64,000 bases of DNA from Leucophora obtusa (GCA_949987735.1 OX465296.1:206071082-206135081); one strand, 5' to 3'; counted from the first letter of the stretch, positions 34,001 through 42,526 are shown. The notes: generated by a model not told the origin, from the sequence alone. Translations and numbers: made by a program.

Positions 34001-37000
34001 TTGTGCGCACTCTACAGGTCGCAATTATTAAGATATTTTGATGAGACTTGGTACACCGACTTATATCGGGCCAAGGACGGCGCATATAGATTTTAGTTAA
34101 AATCGGTCCATGTTTAGACCTAGTGCCCATATAAGGGTCCCCCCAAAATTATATTGTTTATACGCTGCTGGTCGCAAATATTAAGATATTTTGATGAAAT
34201 TTGGTACACCGACCTATATCAGCCCAAGGACGAAACCTATTGATTTTGGTTAACAGCGATCCATGTTTAGACCTAGTGCCCATATAAGGGTCCCCCCAAA
34301 ATTATAATTTTTATACGCTGCAGGTCGCAAATATTAAGATATTTTGACGAAATTTGGTACACAGACCTATGTTGGCCCAATAACGCAGCCTATTGATTTT
34401 GGTGAACATCGGTCCATGTTTAGAACTAGTACCCATATAAGGGTCCCCCCAAAATTATATTGTTTATACGCTGCTGGTCGCAAATATTAAGATATTTTGG
34501 TGAAATTTGGTACACCGACCTATATCAGCCCAAGGACGAAGCCTATTGATTTTGGTTAACAGCGATCCATGTTTAGACCTAGTGCCCATATAAGGGTCCC
34601 CCCAAAATTATAATTTTTATACGCTGCAGGTCGCAAATATTAAGATATTTTGACGAAATTTTGTACGCAGACCTATTTTGGCTCAAGGACGAAGCCTATT
34701 GATTTTGGTGAACATCGGTCCATGTTTAGAACTAGTGCCCATATAAGGGTCCCCCCAAAATTGGCTTGGTTACAAACTGCAGGTTGCAAATATTAAGATA
34801 TTTTAATGAAATTTGGTGCGCTGACTCACATTATAGAAAATTTTGACACAAGCTCTATTTTAACCCATTCGATTTTCGGATCCAAACAATAGTTGGCTTT
34901 TACCCAGACTGGTGTAGGGTATTGTATAGTCGGCATGCCCGACTTTAACCTTTTTACTCGTTTTAGTTTATAGTACTGGGAAAATACCAGGAAGTAACAA
35001 AATCCAACACTGGCCAAGGTGGGCAAATACCTACGGCCAAGCGTATATTGGTGTTATCATTTCGACACCGTACCAGTACTGGAAACGTAAAAAATCCGAC
35101 ACATCGCCAGTACATGCACTACCGTCTCCAACGCTGAGCCAGTGCTGTGGCGTTCGTATTTTTCTATCTGGGTACTTATGCACATTTAATACTTTATGGG
35201 TATGGCAGGTAACATACATAACTTCTACTTACAGCCCTTTAAACTGCATAAAATATTGAATGAATATGCGAATACTCATTGTACATGGTATGAATATGAT
35301 GTGTATATTTGAGTTTGATCTTTAATATTAGTCTCTCATAAGTGTTTGGCTACGGACACTCTATGAGTACTCATTTGACATTCCCTCTTCGAGACTTTGT
35401 CATTCCCTCTTCGAGACTACTTCCATGTCGACTAATCGTTCAATGACTAGTCAAAACAGTAGTTTCGAAATACCGTAGCGTACTGGTTATAAAACATAGA
35501 TTAGAACCTATACTAATGTCGTATAAGGCATTACCGTTATTTATGTTCTCGGTACAATTTCAAACTATAAGTAGTTTTAGGTTGGATATACCTTACATAG
35601 TTCTAAGAAACAGGCACCGGAGCCTGTAACGGGCATTTTAATATAAAAAAATCTTTTCTGGAAGATGTTGGGTAGGTCAACGATCCTAAATTAAAAAGTT
35701 TGGAATGTTTGTATAAAAAATTCTATTAATTCACCCCTCAATTTCTAGGCACTAAAGAAGTTTTAAAGATAACAAGGTATTATTAAACTTACCAGGACCA
35801 TATAAGGAGTAATCGTAATTCGATTGTTGCTGTTGTGGCACTTGCATTGGTGGTGGCTGATAATGATGATGCAATTGTGGTGGCTGTGTAGGCATATAAG
35901 TTTGTGGTGGTGGTGGCGGAGGATAGGCTGACTGTGGTGGATAAGCTGATGGAGGTGGATATTGTTGAACACCCAATTGAGGTGGTGGTGGAGGATAATG
36001 AGCATATACAGTATCATTACGAGTTTGAAATTGTTGTTTTTCCAAGATTTTACTCTTGGGAGCACAGCAAGTTTGCCCAGAGCGTTTGCACTTGAATAAG
36101 TCAGTCATTTCGGCATTTTTGAAACACGTAAAACTAAGTAAACTGACAATACAGGAACCTGGGCATTCTTCACGGGGATCTGGTAGAGGAGTATTAGGTA
36201 CAACATAAGGTGGCTGAGTTGGGGTTGGTAGAGGCGATGCTGAAGGAGGTTGTCGATTTTGTGGTGGGGGTTTTGGTGGACCAGCTCGTGAATTATCACA
36301 GCATACTGAACCCTTGGCACAAGTGGTAGGAGAAGAAAGCAATACTGAAGGTCTTTCACAGAAGGCAGCCATTATGTTGAGTAAACAAAAGCCTGGGCAT
36401 CTGGGTATTTTAGGTGGAGCCTGTGATACAGGCTGTTGTGTTTGTGGTCCACCAGCACCACTTAGAGTATTTTCAGCAAAGGATAGAAATTGTGAAAATA
36501 AATCATTGCCATCCGACTGTTGAGAAGGAGGTGGGGATGGTCGTTGCTGTGGTGGTTGCTTTTGTTGGGGTTTAGACGATGGTTTTGCAGCATGTTTTGT
36601 GGGAGCTTTAGTAGGACTTGCTTTTGTGGCTGTTGTTGTTTCCTGTGGCTGTTTCCCAGTAATACAACAACTGCCTTCGCTCGGGCAAACAGCATCAGAA
36701 TCAATATCATCACAGAATATGGCTAAAATACCATTCATACATTCTCCTTCACATTCTTTTAAAAGCGGACCGGAAGAAAACCCATTTTTATCATTTTCTT
36801 CATCATCTTCTTGTTCGGCAATATCCTCTTCTTCTTCATCTTCCGTTGGGTCTTGGGTAGTCGTGGTAGTTGTCGAGGGAGTAGAATGTATTTTCTTATG
36901 TTTTTGTACTTTATTTTGACTAGATGCATTACTGATAATCTTTGTACGCGCTGGTTCCGGTGTTGTGGTCGTAGAGGTGCTGGTAGTTGTTGTTGACGTT

Positions 37001-40000
37001 GTGGAAGTAGTACTGGTTGAACTAGTTTTAGTACCACTTGCCGATTTCGTAGCAGAAGCAACTTTTGTTTTATTATTGTGACTACTTAAATTGCTCATGT
37101 GTTCTAAAATAAAGAATTTTACTTAAGTATTTATTGTTTAAAGTATTTGCGTTATCTTACTAGCTGGAATATAGATATTCTTCGGAAGATTAGTTTTAGA
37201 ATAATCATCTAAGGGCACACAGCATTTGGTACCTTCTTTACACAATCCATCAATGGTCAAATAAGCTTCACAATATTCGGCAATTCTATCAGCAACACAA
37301 ACGCCGGCACAGTGATCATCTAAATACGAATCAAAAATAGATTTTAAAATTAAGTCAAAACAACTCAAAACTTAAAGTCGGTTATGCCGACTATAGCAGT
37401 CTGGTTTAAAGTCAACTAATGTTATGCTGTATTGCTATATGGCTGTACCACATGGAGCTTTACAAAACTGACATTGGGAAAGATCCAAACGTTTATTAAT
37501 CGATGTTTGAGAAAAATCCTTCAAATATACTGGCCGAATTGGATCTCAAACGAAGCTCTTTGGCAAAAGGCAAACTGTTGTCCAATCGAATTAGATATAC
37601 GTAAAAGGAAATGGACATGGATCGGTCATATCCTAAGACGACCACAAACTGAAATCGCTAGAGCGGCGCTTGAGTGGAATCCCCAGGGACAACGAAGACA
37701 AGGAAGGCCACGTAATACATGGATACGCTGTACCAAAAAAGAATATGAAACAGCTCGTAAAACCTGGAACCAAATTAAATCACTTGCCGGAGACAGAAAT
37801 AAATGGAGAGAATTCGTTGACGCCCTATGTTCTTCGTGAACTTTTTATTTAAGTGTTATGTGTAAACTCTTTTTTTACTACGTAATTTAAATAAATAAAG
37901 GACATATATATATATATATATAATGTTTTGAATTGAAATTTTCATGGACTGAAATAGATTTGTTTCGAAATTTGTAAATAGTATGCAATTTTTATTTTCG
38001 CCCAGTGTTAGGTGCATTTAAGAGAAATCCAGGTGGGCACAAGGTTTAAAGATGGGCCAATGCTTATCCTATGCTGTGTAATTATTTTCTGGATATGGTT
38101 TACCAAATATGAGAAAGATACTTATGAAAACCGTTTTGTTTTTATGCAAACTAGGTCCCCAGATGAGCCGATTTCAACTAAAAACAATAGGGATCTTTAG
38201 AAAAGGGATAGAAGCGAGATGAAAGGTGGTGAAAGATGAAGTGTTTTGAATTCAACAGCATTGCAATTGTACGAGATGTTAAATTTTAGAACAGTTGTTG
38301 CGCGCCATCTGATGAAGAATTGGCTAACTCATCGAAGCTTTTTAGTTCACAGCACTCTTATATTACTTCACTTTGGTGGGCTTAAATGCTGCGATATGTA
38401 TGAGAGCTAGAAATACCATGCATATTTATTACCTCTGTAAATTGATTTCCATCACTGGTGCTCGATGATGTAACCTTGTGTTTAACAGCCCATGTGCTAA
38501 GCATTTCACCACAGCGGACACAAGCACAAGAGGCAATTTTTGGGGGACCTTTATATGGGTATTAGGTCTTAACATGGTCTTGGGTGCATACACTAAGAAA
38601 ACTGATTCATCGTCATAACTAAATTTTTTGTCAATCAATTAATTTGTTTGGAATCACAGATGTATTTGTTTGTGGCAAGACAAATTCGGTTAAGACTACA
38701 GAATTTTGGTTAAAAGAATAAATTTAAATTGTCTCAGGACTACATTTGATTACAGGAACCAAATAATTCCGCTGCAACTAAACATTCAGTTGGCCGCAAA
38801 TTCGGTTGTCACAATTATTCTGTTTTCTTTACACACAGAAAACAGATTCGTCGTGGCAACCGAATTTGATGCCAACCGAATTTTGGTAGTTACATGTACT
38901 ATCACATAATTCGATTGCAGCTATGGATATTTTCAGTTATACCTACCAAATTTTCGAATATCAAAACGTTGTCCTAACTGAAAATATTTGGTATTTAGTA
39001 GATCCGACCTCATTTATTTAACAATCTCTTTCAAATGAAATAGAACACTGTTTCCAATAATAATAAAATCTTTTAATAAAAAATTAAAGATTCATATCTA
39101 ATACAATAAAACCAAAAATAAATTTTACAAAAATCCTTAGATTATGAGGCCTTTTTATATAAAAAAAGCCCATAAAAAATTCTTAGATCCCCAGGACTTT
39201 CCTTCTAAGGAAAACCTTCACATTCGGAAAAAAACCCTTAGGTTCTAAAATCCTATAGCAGAGTCCTTTGCCCTATATGAAAATTCTGAGATTCTGAAGA
39301 CCATTTCCTGCAGAAAAATCCTTAAATTGTGATGACCTTTTCCAATAGATCTTCAATATTTCGATTACTTTTTCCTATAGAAAAATCCTCAGATTCTATT
39401 TCCTGTAGGACTGGAGGACTTTCTCCTTAAGAAAAATTTTTAGATGTCAAGGAAAAAACTATTTATTTAAAGTTTGAGGTTCTGTCTATGAGAAAATTCC
39501 TCCGAACCTGGGGGTGCTGCTGTAGAAAAGAGTAAGATTTTTAAGGAAGGTTCTTGTTTTCTGAGAATGTTTAAGTTGGAAGAAATTCTCAAAATATTAA
39601 AAAAAAGTTATTAGATTCTGAGTTGTTTTTTCTATAGAAAACTTTTCACATTCGATGGATTTTTCCTCTAGAGCAAACCCTCAGATTCTGAGAAAAGTTT
39701 ATTTTCTTTTTCTACAAAGAAGTCTTTAGAATATGAGTTTTTCTAAAGAAATAGTCCTTAGAAGTTTAAATTTTTTTTCTGCAGAAAAAACCCATAAGAA
39801 TCCTAGAATTTTTCTGTAGAAAAATGGCCTCAAAGTATGGATGCTTTTCTAAAGGGAAGAGTATTCAGAGTCTGAGAATTTTCTATAGGAAAATGTACTC
39901 TGATTTTCTATAGGAAAACGTCCTCAGAATCTGAGGATAAAGTTCTCAAAATCTGAGGGATTTTTCCAAAAGTCCTTAAAATCTAATTATGTTCATATAG

Positions 40001-41465
40001 GGGAAATTCCTTGGAATAAGGGTTTTTTTTAGAAGAGAATTACCAGAACACAAGTATTTTATTAAAGAAAAATTTCTCTGAATCTGAGTGTTTTTCAATA
40101 GAAAAAATTATCCAAAACTGAGGGGTTTTCCAAAAGAATATAATTGAAAACTGTGGAGTTTTTTAAGAAAAATGCCTTAAAAATTTTCCGGTTTTCCTGT
40201 TGGAAAGAAAGGATCTTACTACATAATATGGTCCTCAGAATCTAACAAGTTTTTGATAAGAAAAAGTCCTTTGAATCTAAGGGTTCTTCTTAGGAAATTA
40301 TTGAACATAAGAACAAAAGATTTTAGGTTCACGAAAATTTCATAGAACTAGATTTTTTAATAACTTATAGATAAAACTGACTTAGTCTTCTGACCTTTGG
40401 CCCATAATCTGAAGGTATTCATGCGGCAAATATGACTTTTGAACTTAAAATGAAGTTCCATCAGATTTAAGATAATTGTTTTACAAAAGATTGCTAGACT
40501 GTTTCGTTGTTGAGTGTATTTCTAAGAGATAAGCTTGACTTTATATTGATGATAATCCGGCCGAGAAAACATATAATATATATAAATAAGTGGATATAAA
40601 TAAATGGATATATTCTTGTTATCTAGGTTTTACCCCGTATTATGGAACATCTGATCTATGGACTTCTGGTTCCTTATGGAAACTATTTATTGGTTTTTAT
40701 ATTAAAAAATTGTTGCTTGCATTTGGTCGAGACTTAATTCTTAATTCAATTGCAATTACTGTTTTTTAAATTTACCAACCAATTAAATTGGGTAAAATAT
40801 ATATTTAATTTTTTTATACGTAATTGTGACTATCGAATCCTCTTTGATAATTTGTATTTCATCAAAATTGGTTGGAAACACCATTTCAAATTGGCTAAAA
40901 TTGTAGTTAACTCTCTCTTGCAGTCTTTGTCAAACTTACATTCTTTCTCTTCCCCATCCTTCTGTTTGTCAGACTTTTTTGTAGCTGTTGCCGCTGTTGT
41001 TGTTGTCGTTGTGGTAGTTGTAGGCTTCTTGGTGGTCGTCTTCAGAGTAGTCGTTGTTGTTGGTTTCTTTTGTGTGGTCTTCGGTTTATGAGTACTCGTT
41101 GTAGTGGACTTCGGTTTTGCCGAAGTTGTGCTAGGACGTTTAGTAGTTATGGTAGTGGTTGCCTTAGTTGTTGCTGCCGTGGTATGTTGTGCGGTTGCAT
41201 TTCGTGTGGGTGCACTTTCTATGCAACACTTCATGCTTGGCGATGGACAGGGTATGTCATCCAGTACTTCATAGCATATCAAGGTAGCCAACGTATGTAC
41301 GCATACTCCGGGACAGTCTTTTGAATCGGCAGTACTTGTTATTGTATCCAATAGACCTGATAGAAAACTTCCTGCCAGTGATTCATCTTGTGCTGGTATT
41401 TGTGGCGTTAAAATACACAGTAAAGTTAATCCTAAAATTAACTTTGCAGTTTTATATTTATTCAT
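21719..41465 (-). CDS. mas: Masquerade: secreted clip-domain serine protease homologue (7 coding exons)
   Basis: Joined exons 41465-40940, 37319-37161, 37103-35793, 25003-24388, 22451-22253, 22182-22104 and 22041-21719 give 3213 bases, 1070 residues plus stop, with all phases matching and GT-AG borders. An in-frame TAA lies 21 bases before the ATG. Order: signal peptide (1-26); five clip-like knots of six Cys (51-81, 179-209, 346-375, 464-497, 542-575) separated by Thr-, acid- and Pro-rich linkers; a Pro-rich stretch; and a trypsin-like domain after R825 (VVGG). The triad is H867 (AAHC), D919 (NDIAL) and, in place of Ser, G1018 (GDGGGP), so it cannot cleave peptides. The domain plan, the Gly and the length (Drosophila protein about 1050) identify masquerade, an extracellular protein needed in Drosophila for muscle attachment and axon guidance. 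Function here is inferred by orthology. Confidence 0.95.
22104..22182 (-). CDS. mas: mas coding exon 6
   Basis: 79-base exon. The acceptor TTAACAG ends at 22183 and the donor is GTTAGT at 22103. It encodes VCLPARGV...GYGYMGE within the protease-like domain. It is flanked by 70- and 62-bp introns, the usual fly size. Confidence 0.92.
22253..22451 (-). CDS. mas: mas coding exon 5
   Basis: The acceptor TTTTTAG ends at 22452 and the donor GTAAGT starts at 22252. It encodes NIVRSGDAIYVRVGDYDL through DNDIALLKLHG (Asp919 of the triad) to DGVCL. It enters in phase 2 and leaves in phase 0. Confidence 0.94.
22555..24076 (+). mobile_element. Foldback-type element with IS630/Tc1-like transposase remnant
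   Basis: 1522 bp occupying most of mas intron 4. The ends are CACCATTTC and its inverse GAAATGGTG, flanked by TA on both sides (22553-22554 and 24077-24078). The left arm (about 22565-23010) is an array of degenerate 35-40 bp units built from GAAATTGAGATTTTCCA and ATTGAGAAAAGAACAAATG. The right arm (about 23690-24065) is the same array inverted. The less AT-rich core (23028-23580) holds a decayed transposase. Inverted arrays around a coding core recall Drosophila FB elements, but the TA duplication and transposase motifs point to the IS630-Tc1-mariner group. Confidence 0.65.
23028..23474 (+). pseudogene. Degenerate IS630/Tc1-type DDE transposase
   Basis: A 66-codon frame (23028-23228) includes EIVGLDETNFSLFYCRKRG, resembling the first catalytic Asp region of IS630-like transposases (DETNFN-type motif followed by a CRR/GRSR-type segment). 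Just past the stop the same frame shows TRASHHQPTIT. A shifted frame at 23376-23474 has VVVDNASYCNS and SSATLLRLSSY, resembling the second Asp region (VDNAPCHS, then LLRL-PYS). The third acidic motif cannot be found. Stops and frameshifts make it inactive. The family assignment is from memory of motifs, not from an alignment. Confidence 0.6.
24388..25003 (-). CDS. mas: mas coding exon 4 (Thr run, pre-domain, start of protease-like domain)
   Basis: The acceptor CTCTTACAG ends at 25004 and the donor GTAAGT starts at 24387. It encodes residues 666-870: a Pro/Gln segment, a run of 14 Thr, Cys712 (CGVKG), the pre-domain, the basic site RRRAR|VVGGEDG (R825) and the AAHC motif (His867). Entry phase 1, exit phase 2. 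Confidence 0.94.
25180..25420. repeat. ACCGAA-type MITE relative
   Basis: Contains CGAACCGAATTTG, TTCGGTTAATATTACCGAA and ACAAATCTGTTTTCT. It resembles the inverted-repeat elements at about 38590-38960 and 56691-56931. Boundaries are not defined. Confidence 0.35.
26592..26622 (+). ncRNA. tRNA 3'-half-like module
   Basis: GGGTTTGATTCCC is a T-arm/box B-like sequence followed by CGGCGGGACCAATA, like an acceptor stem end. The matching 5' half (D arm, anticodon arm) is not evident. The same module occurs at 52316-52349 with a better box B (GGGTTCGATTCC) and at 1181-1210. It is a relic or structural part of the element, not a working tRNA gene. Confidence 0.45.
26905..26972 (+). ncRNA. tRNA-like module (Ala/Gly-type arms)
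   Basis: AATAGCTCAGCGGTAGAGC matches a tRNA D arm and box A. GCGACTGGCAATCGT can form an anticodon arm with loop CTGGCAA. GGTTGCAAGTTCGATACC contains box B, and CCGGTGGCA resembles a 3' acceptor. A complementary 5' acceptor strand is missing (AAAGAAT instead), so it is probably a tRNA-derived pseudogene. Homologous modules sit at the same place in copies C (44035-44102, minus) and D (52608-52660). Confidence 0.5.
27914..28752. repeat. Direct duplication, period about 466 bp
   Basis: 27914-28290 and 28380-28752 are diverged copies of one unit. Both contain CCAAGTCCT, GAACGAGTGAAATT, TTTCATAAATA, CGAGCTTGCAAAAT and TATCTCGC..AGTTTT in the same order. The intervening part repeats CGAGATAGCG in inverse orientation. 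No gene is recognised. It lies within mas intron 3. Confidence 0.6.
28755..28858 (+). mobile_element. Fragment of a CCCAGC-type element
   Basis: Contains AAGTATCCGTTAGTGTATTTTTAC and AACTTCAAAAAATCAC, matching the left part of the CCCAGC elements. It is cut off by the mini-me-like copy at 28859. Confidence 0.5.
28859..29433 (-). mobile_element. mini-me/DINE-1-like repeat, copy 3
   Basis: Begins TACACCACTACGTGG and ends CATGCCCGACTTTAAC, with CTACAGGTCGCAAATATTAAG inside. The (GTCY)n stretch is almost lost (TGTCCGTCTATCTGTCC) and only two degenerate internal units remain. There is a C10 homopolymer at about 29143-29154. It lies in mas intron 3. Confidence 0.65.
29434..30774. other. Non-coding stretch in mas intron 3
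   Basis: Very AT-rich and without exon-like frames. No repeat family of this window is clearly present. A weak TGTCACAGG / CCTGTGACATG type inverse pair (about 30215 and 30495, word CATGTCACAG / CTGTGACATG) hints at another short TIR element of about 290 bp. Confidence 0.4.
30775..31570 (+). mobile_element. AGACTAGAT-family repeat, interrupted
   Basis: The left part 30775-30885 (word TTGCAAATCAGACTAGATC) matches 20415-20560. The right part 31507-31570 (TAGTGATTTTCCATTAAATTG) matches the inverse of 45765-45800. The middle is occupied by the GTACGGTC palindromic element 30886-31507. Confidence 0.5.
30886..31507. mobile_element. Palindromic MITE, GTACGGTC family
   Basis: The ends ACCGTACCACCTTACAGGC and its imperfect inverse at about 31485-31505 enclose two arms with the words CCGAACGTAG/CTACGTTCGG, CTGGTCTCCTCG/CGAGGAGACCAG and GCAAGGCAATT. 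A second copy (32400-32905) lacks one end, and a third (about 12250-12500) is a half. The left and right junctions both carry GGAC, a possible short duplication. Non-coding. Confidence 0.55.
31575..32240 (+). mobile_element. TGTGAC..GGGACCTAAGG TIR element with exon-like interior
   Basis: TIRs of about 36 bp (TGTGACGCGCAAAATAG..., inverse CTATGCGCTGTCACA) match the 153-bp derivative at 9926-10078. The interior is less AT-rich. A polypyrimidine/acceptor TTGTTTTAG at 32025-32033 is followed by an open frame beginning ATGGTGGACGAATTCG that runs into the right-hand TIR region. This looks like the 5' exon of a transposase or a captured gene left after internal deletion. The superfamily is not resolved. 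Confidence 0.55.
32038..32160 (+). pseudogene. Exon-like fragment inside a TIR element
   Basis: The frame MVDEFEEVDLLYRRLHFHKT continues about 40 codons before entering repeat sequence common to both copies of the element. It has normal coding composition, unlike its surroundings, and is preceded by a plausible splice acceptor. I do not recognise the protein. It is a remnant, since nothing downstream continues it. Confidence 0.4.
32258..32345 (-). ncRNA. tRNA-like sequence (long variable arm type)
   Basis: On the minus strand, TTAGATGGCCAAGC resembles the box A of Leu/Ser tRNAs and CAGGTTCGATTCCTACAGG is a good box B with a T-stem. Spacing between the boxes (about 45 bases) fits a tRNA with a long variable arm. 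The acceptor stem does not close cleanly, so it is probably a pseudogene or SINE head. It sits directly beside the TIR element ending at 32240. Confidence 0.35.
32400..32905. mobile_element. GTACGGTC-family palindromic MITE, second copy
   Basis: Shares CCGAACATAGAGGTCGCC, CTGGTCTCCTCG and GTAAGGGGGTACGGTCTAAT with 30886-31507. The left terminus is missing. No coding function; open frames across it are chance. Confidence 0.5.
32969..33506. mobile_element. hAT-like MITE (538 bp), 8-bp duplication TTTATTAC
   Basis: The ends TAGGGCAAGGAATT and inverse TAGGGCAAGGAATTT are flanked by the exact duplication TTTATTAC (32961-32968 and 33507-33514). At least ten subterminal copies of AATATGCA lie on both sides, in both orientations, resembling hAT transposase binding motifs. 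No ORF. It lies in mas intron 3. Confidence 0.88.
33828..34965 (-). mobile_element. mini-me/DINE-1-like repeat, copy 4, with 153-bp units
   Basis: Begins ATACCCTACACCACTATGTG and ends GCCCGACTTTAACC. It has a (GTCY)n stretch (33960-33995). GGTCGCAAATATTAAG recurs near 34171, 34324, 34477 and 34630, then in altered form at about 34784, a period of 153-154 bp. Alternate units are more alike than neighbours (CTGCTGG versus CTGCAGG), suggesting a higher-order two-unit repeat. It lies in mas intron 3. Confidence 0.7.
34966..35792. other. Non-coding end of mas intron 3 (gene-5' side)
   Basis: About 34970-35170 carries CCAGTACTGG and CTGGCC words related to the CCCARTCAG element at 4322-5196. The tandem CATTCCCTCTTCGAGACT occurs twice at 35380-35420. 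The mas donor GTAAGT is at 35792-35787. No further exon is seen. Confidence 0.45.
35793..37103 (-). CDS. mas: mas coding exon 3 (three clip-like knots)
   Basis: The acceptor TATTTTAG ends at 37104 and the donor GTAAGT starts at 35792; phase 1 on both sides. It encodes residues 229-665: a Ser/Thr run, an acidic block (DEEEEDIAEQEDDEEND), knots 3 (CEGEC...CC), 4 (CPGFC...CC) and 5 (CPGSC...CC), then a Pro/Gln/Tyr-rich tail. Plus-strand open frames over it are complements of the repeats. Confidence 0.95.
37161..37319 (-). CDS. mas: mas coding exon 2 (second clip-like knot)
   Basis: The acceptor TATTTAG ends at 37320 and the donor GTAAGA starts at 37160. It encodes residues 176-228, with knot CAGVC...CEAYLTIDGLCKEGTKCC. 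It is separated from exon 3 by a 57-bp intron. Confidence 0.93.
37371..37430 (+). mobile_element. mini-me-like end fragment
   Basis: AAAGTCGGTTATGCCGACTA followed by GTCTGG and GTCAACTAATGTT is a short stub of the mini-me-like end. It lies about 50 bp upstream (gene sense) of the exon 2 acceptor and abuts an RTE fragment. Further scraps of the same repeat occur at about 38020-38060 and 38535-38585. Confidence 0.5.
37432..37839 (+). pseudogene. 5'-truncated RTE-type non-LTR retrotransposon, ORF C-terminus
   Basis: A 135-codon frame, starting in LYGCTTW, continues with INRCLRKIL, WISNEALW, WTWIGHILRRP, ALEWNPQGQRRQGRPRNTW and ends in FVDALCSS. This is the typical C-terminal region after the reverse transcriptase in RTE-like elements. 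A short 3' tail ends in an (AT)n run (37903-37922). It lacks the endonuclease and the RT catalytic YADD region, so it is dead on arrival. It lies in mas intron 1 in antisense orientation. Confidence 0.8.
38590..38970. repeat. ACCGAA-type inverted-repeat MITE
   Basis: The words CCGAATTTTGG, GGCAACCGAATTTG and AATTCGGTT occur in both orientations, with GAAAACAGATTCGTCG near 38840. It resembles the better defined element at 56691-56931. Boundaries are approximate. It lies in mas intron 1. Confidence 0.4.
39128..40330. repeat. Degenerate minisatellite in mas intron 1
   Basis: About 1.2 kb in which a motif close to TTTTCTATAGAAAAATCC, TCAGATTCTGAGG recurs some thirty times with irregular spacing of 30-45 bp and heavy divergence. 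The unit is itself palindromic (CCTCAGA..TCTGAGG; TATAGAAAAA/TTTTTCTATA). No coding potential. It reads as an old tandem array decaying in place. Confidence 0.7.
40940..41465 (-). CDS. mas: mas coding exon 1 (signal peptide, first clip-like knot)
   Basis: ATG at 41465-41463, with in-frame TAA 21 bases upstream. Donor T|GTAAGT at 40939, exit phase 1. It encodes residues 1-175: hydrophobic leader LILGLTLLCIL ending near PAQ (residue 26), knot CPGVC...CPSPSMKCC (51-81), then a long Thr/Lys-rich linker. Confidence 0.94.
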
Positions 41466-41561
41466 TTTAGTTGTATAATTTTTTTAATCGGATCCACGTT
41501 CTGTTTGCTTCTGTCTTCTTTTTTTAAAAACTTTCGCTTAATGGCATATCTTTAGATTTAC
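41466..41561 (-). promoter_or_regulatory. mas: Probable 5' leader exon part and splice acceptor of mas
   Basis: TTTTTACATTTTTCAG ends at 41562 on the minus strand, a strong acceptor 97 bases before the ATG. The mas leader probably continues in a non-coding exon further upstream, which I cannot place. No promoter element could be fixed. Confidence 0.45.
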
Positions 41562-41770
41562 CTGAAAAATGTAAAAATTGTTGCTATATTTTTTTTCCAT
41601 TCCATGATGTTTTATTAGTAAAAGTGTTAAAAAAAAAAACTAACACGCTTAGTCTTTATTTAATCAATCTAAAAAATGTAACGAACTTTTTGATGTTGTT
41701 TAATTTGGAGTTCAATGTGGTTCGTTAGAAAATATTAATAGAAATAAACTAGTCTTTTATGTATTGTGGT

Positions 41771-42526
41771 TAGGGAATGCAAAATCCCGCACTTTTTGGT
41801 TTCCCGGGAAAGCGGGAAATTTATCTTGAATTCCCGGGACCCCGGGATCCCGCAAGGGAAAGAAATTAAAATTATTTTATAAGTTAAAAATTTTTATAAA
41901 TAAAATGTAAAATTTTCATGATCATGAAAAGCTCAATTGGTTTTTCTTGTAATTTTCGTAGTGGGAAAGAATTAATTTTATATCAGAAATTATATAAGTC
42001 TAATTATATATTTTTCAAAACTGAATAAACTAAACCTAATCCTTAGACTAAAAAATTTGCCCGTTAAAAAAAAAATAAATAAATAAAAAAATTAATATAG
42101 CAAATAATTTTAGAAAATTTAAAAAAATTTTTAAAATTATGGGAACATATTTTAACTTGCTTGAAAATTTTTAAAAATAAATTTAAAAATTTGTCTTTAT
42201 TTCTGTACAGAATAAGTGCGATTCAAAATTTTTTATACAAACACTATTTGAGTGGCTGGAAAATTAATCAGTGTGTTCTGTTACTCGAAAATCTTACTAC
42301 TTTTACTTTTGGTTACGTTTTGAAATTTTCCAGTTGTGGTAAAAGTAGCAAATTGTAGTAAGTAAACGAACAAGCCTAATGTAAAATGTTTACTATTTAC
42401 AAAAGTTTGGAAAATTTTGAATACGAAAATTATAAATAAGTAACTTTATTATTTTAAACTGCATTTTTTGAAATCCCGGGATTCCCGGTCCAAATTCCCG
42501 GGAATGCGGGAACTGAAAAATGCCTA
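41771..42526. mobile_element. hAT-like MITE (756 bp), 8-bp duplication ATTGTGGT
   Basis: The ends TAGGGAATGCAAAATCCCG and inverse TAGGCATTTTTCAG are flanked by the exact duplication ATTGTGGT (41763-41770 and 42527-42534). Subterminal TCCCGGGAATT/AATTCCCGGGA words give GC-rich ends around an AT-rich middle. No ORF. It lies about 300 bp upstream of the mas start codon, probably in the first (leader) intron. Confidence 0.9.

Noticed and set aside
35904..36919. Plus-strand open frames (Val-rich and Cys/Trp-rich) opposite mas exon 3
   Set aside because: They are complements of the Pro/Gln- and Thr-coding triplets of mas exon 3, with no independent similarity or splice context.
40750..41324. Plus-strand frames opposite mas exon 1
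   Set aside because: The Val/Gly/Cys-rich translation is the antisense of Thr/Lys codons in the mas linker; not a gene.
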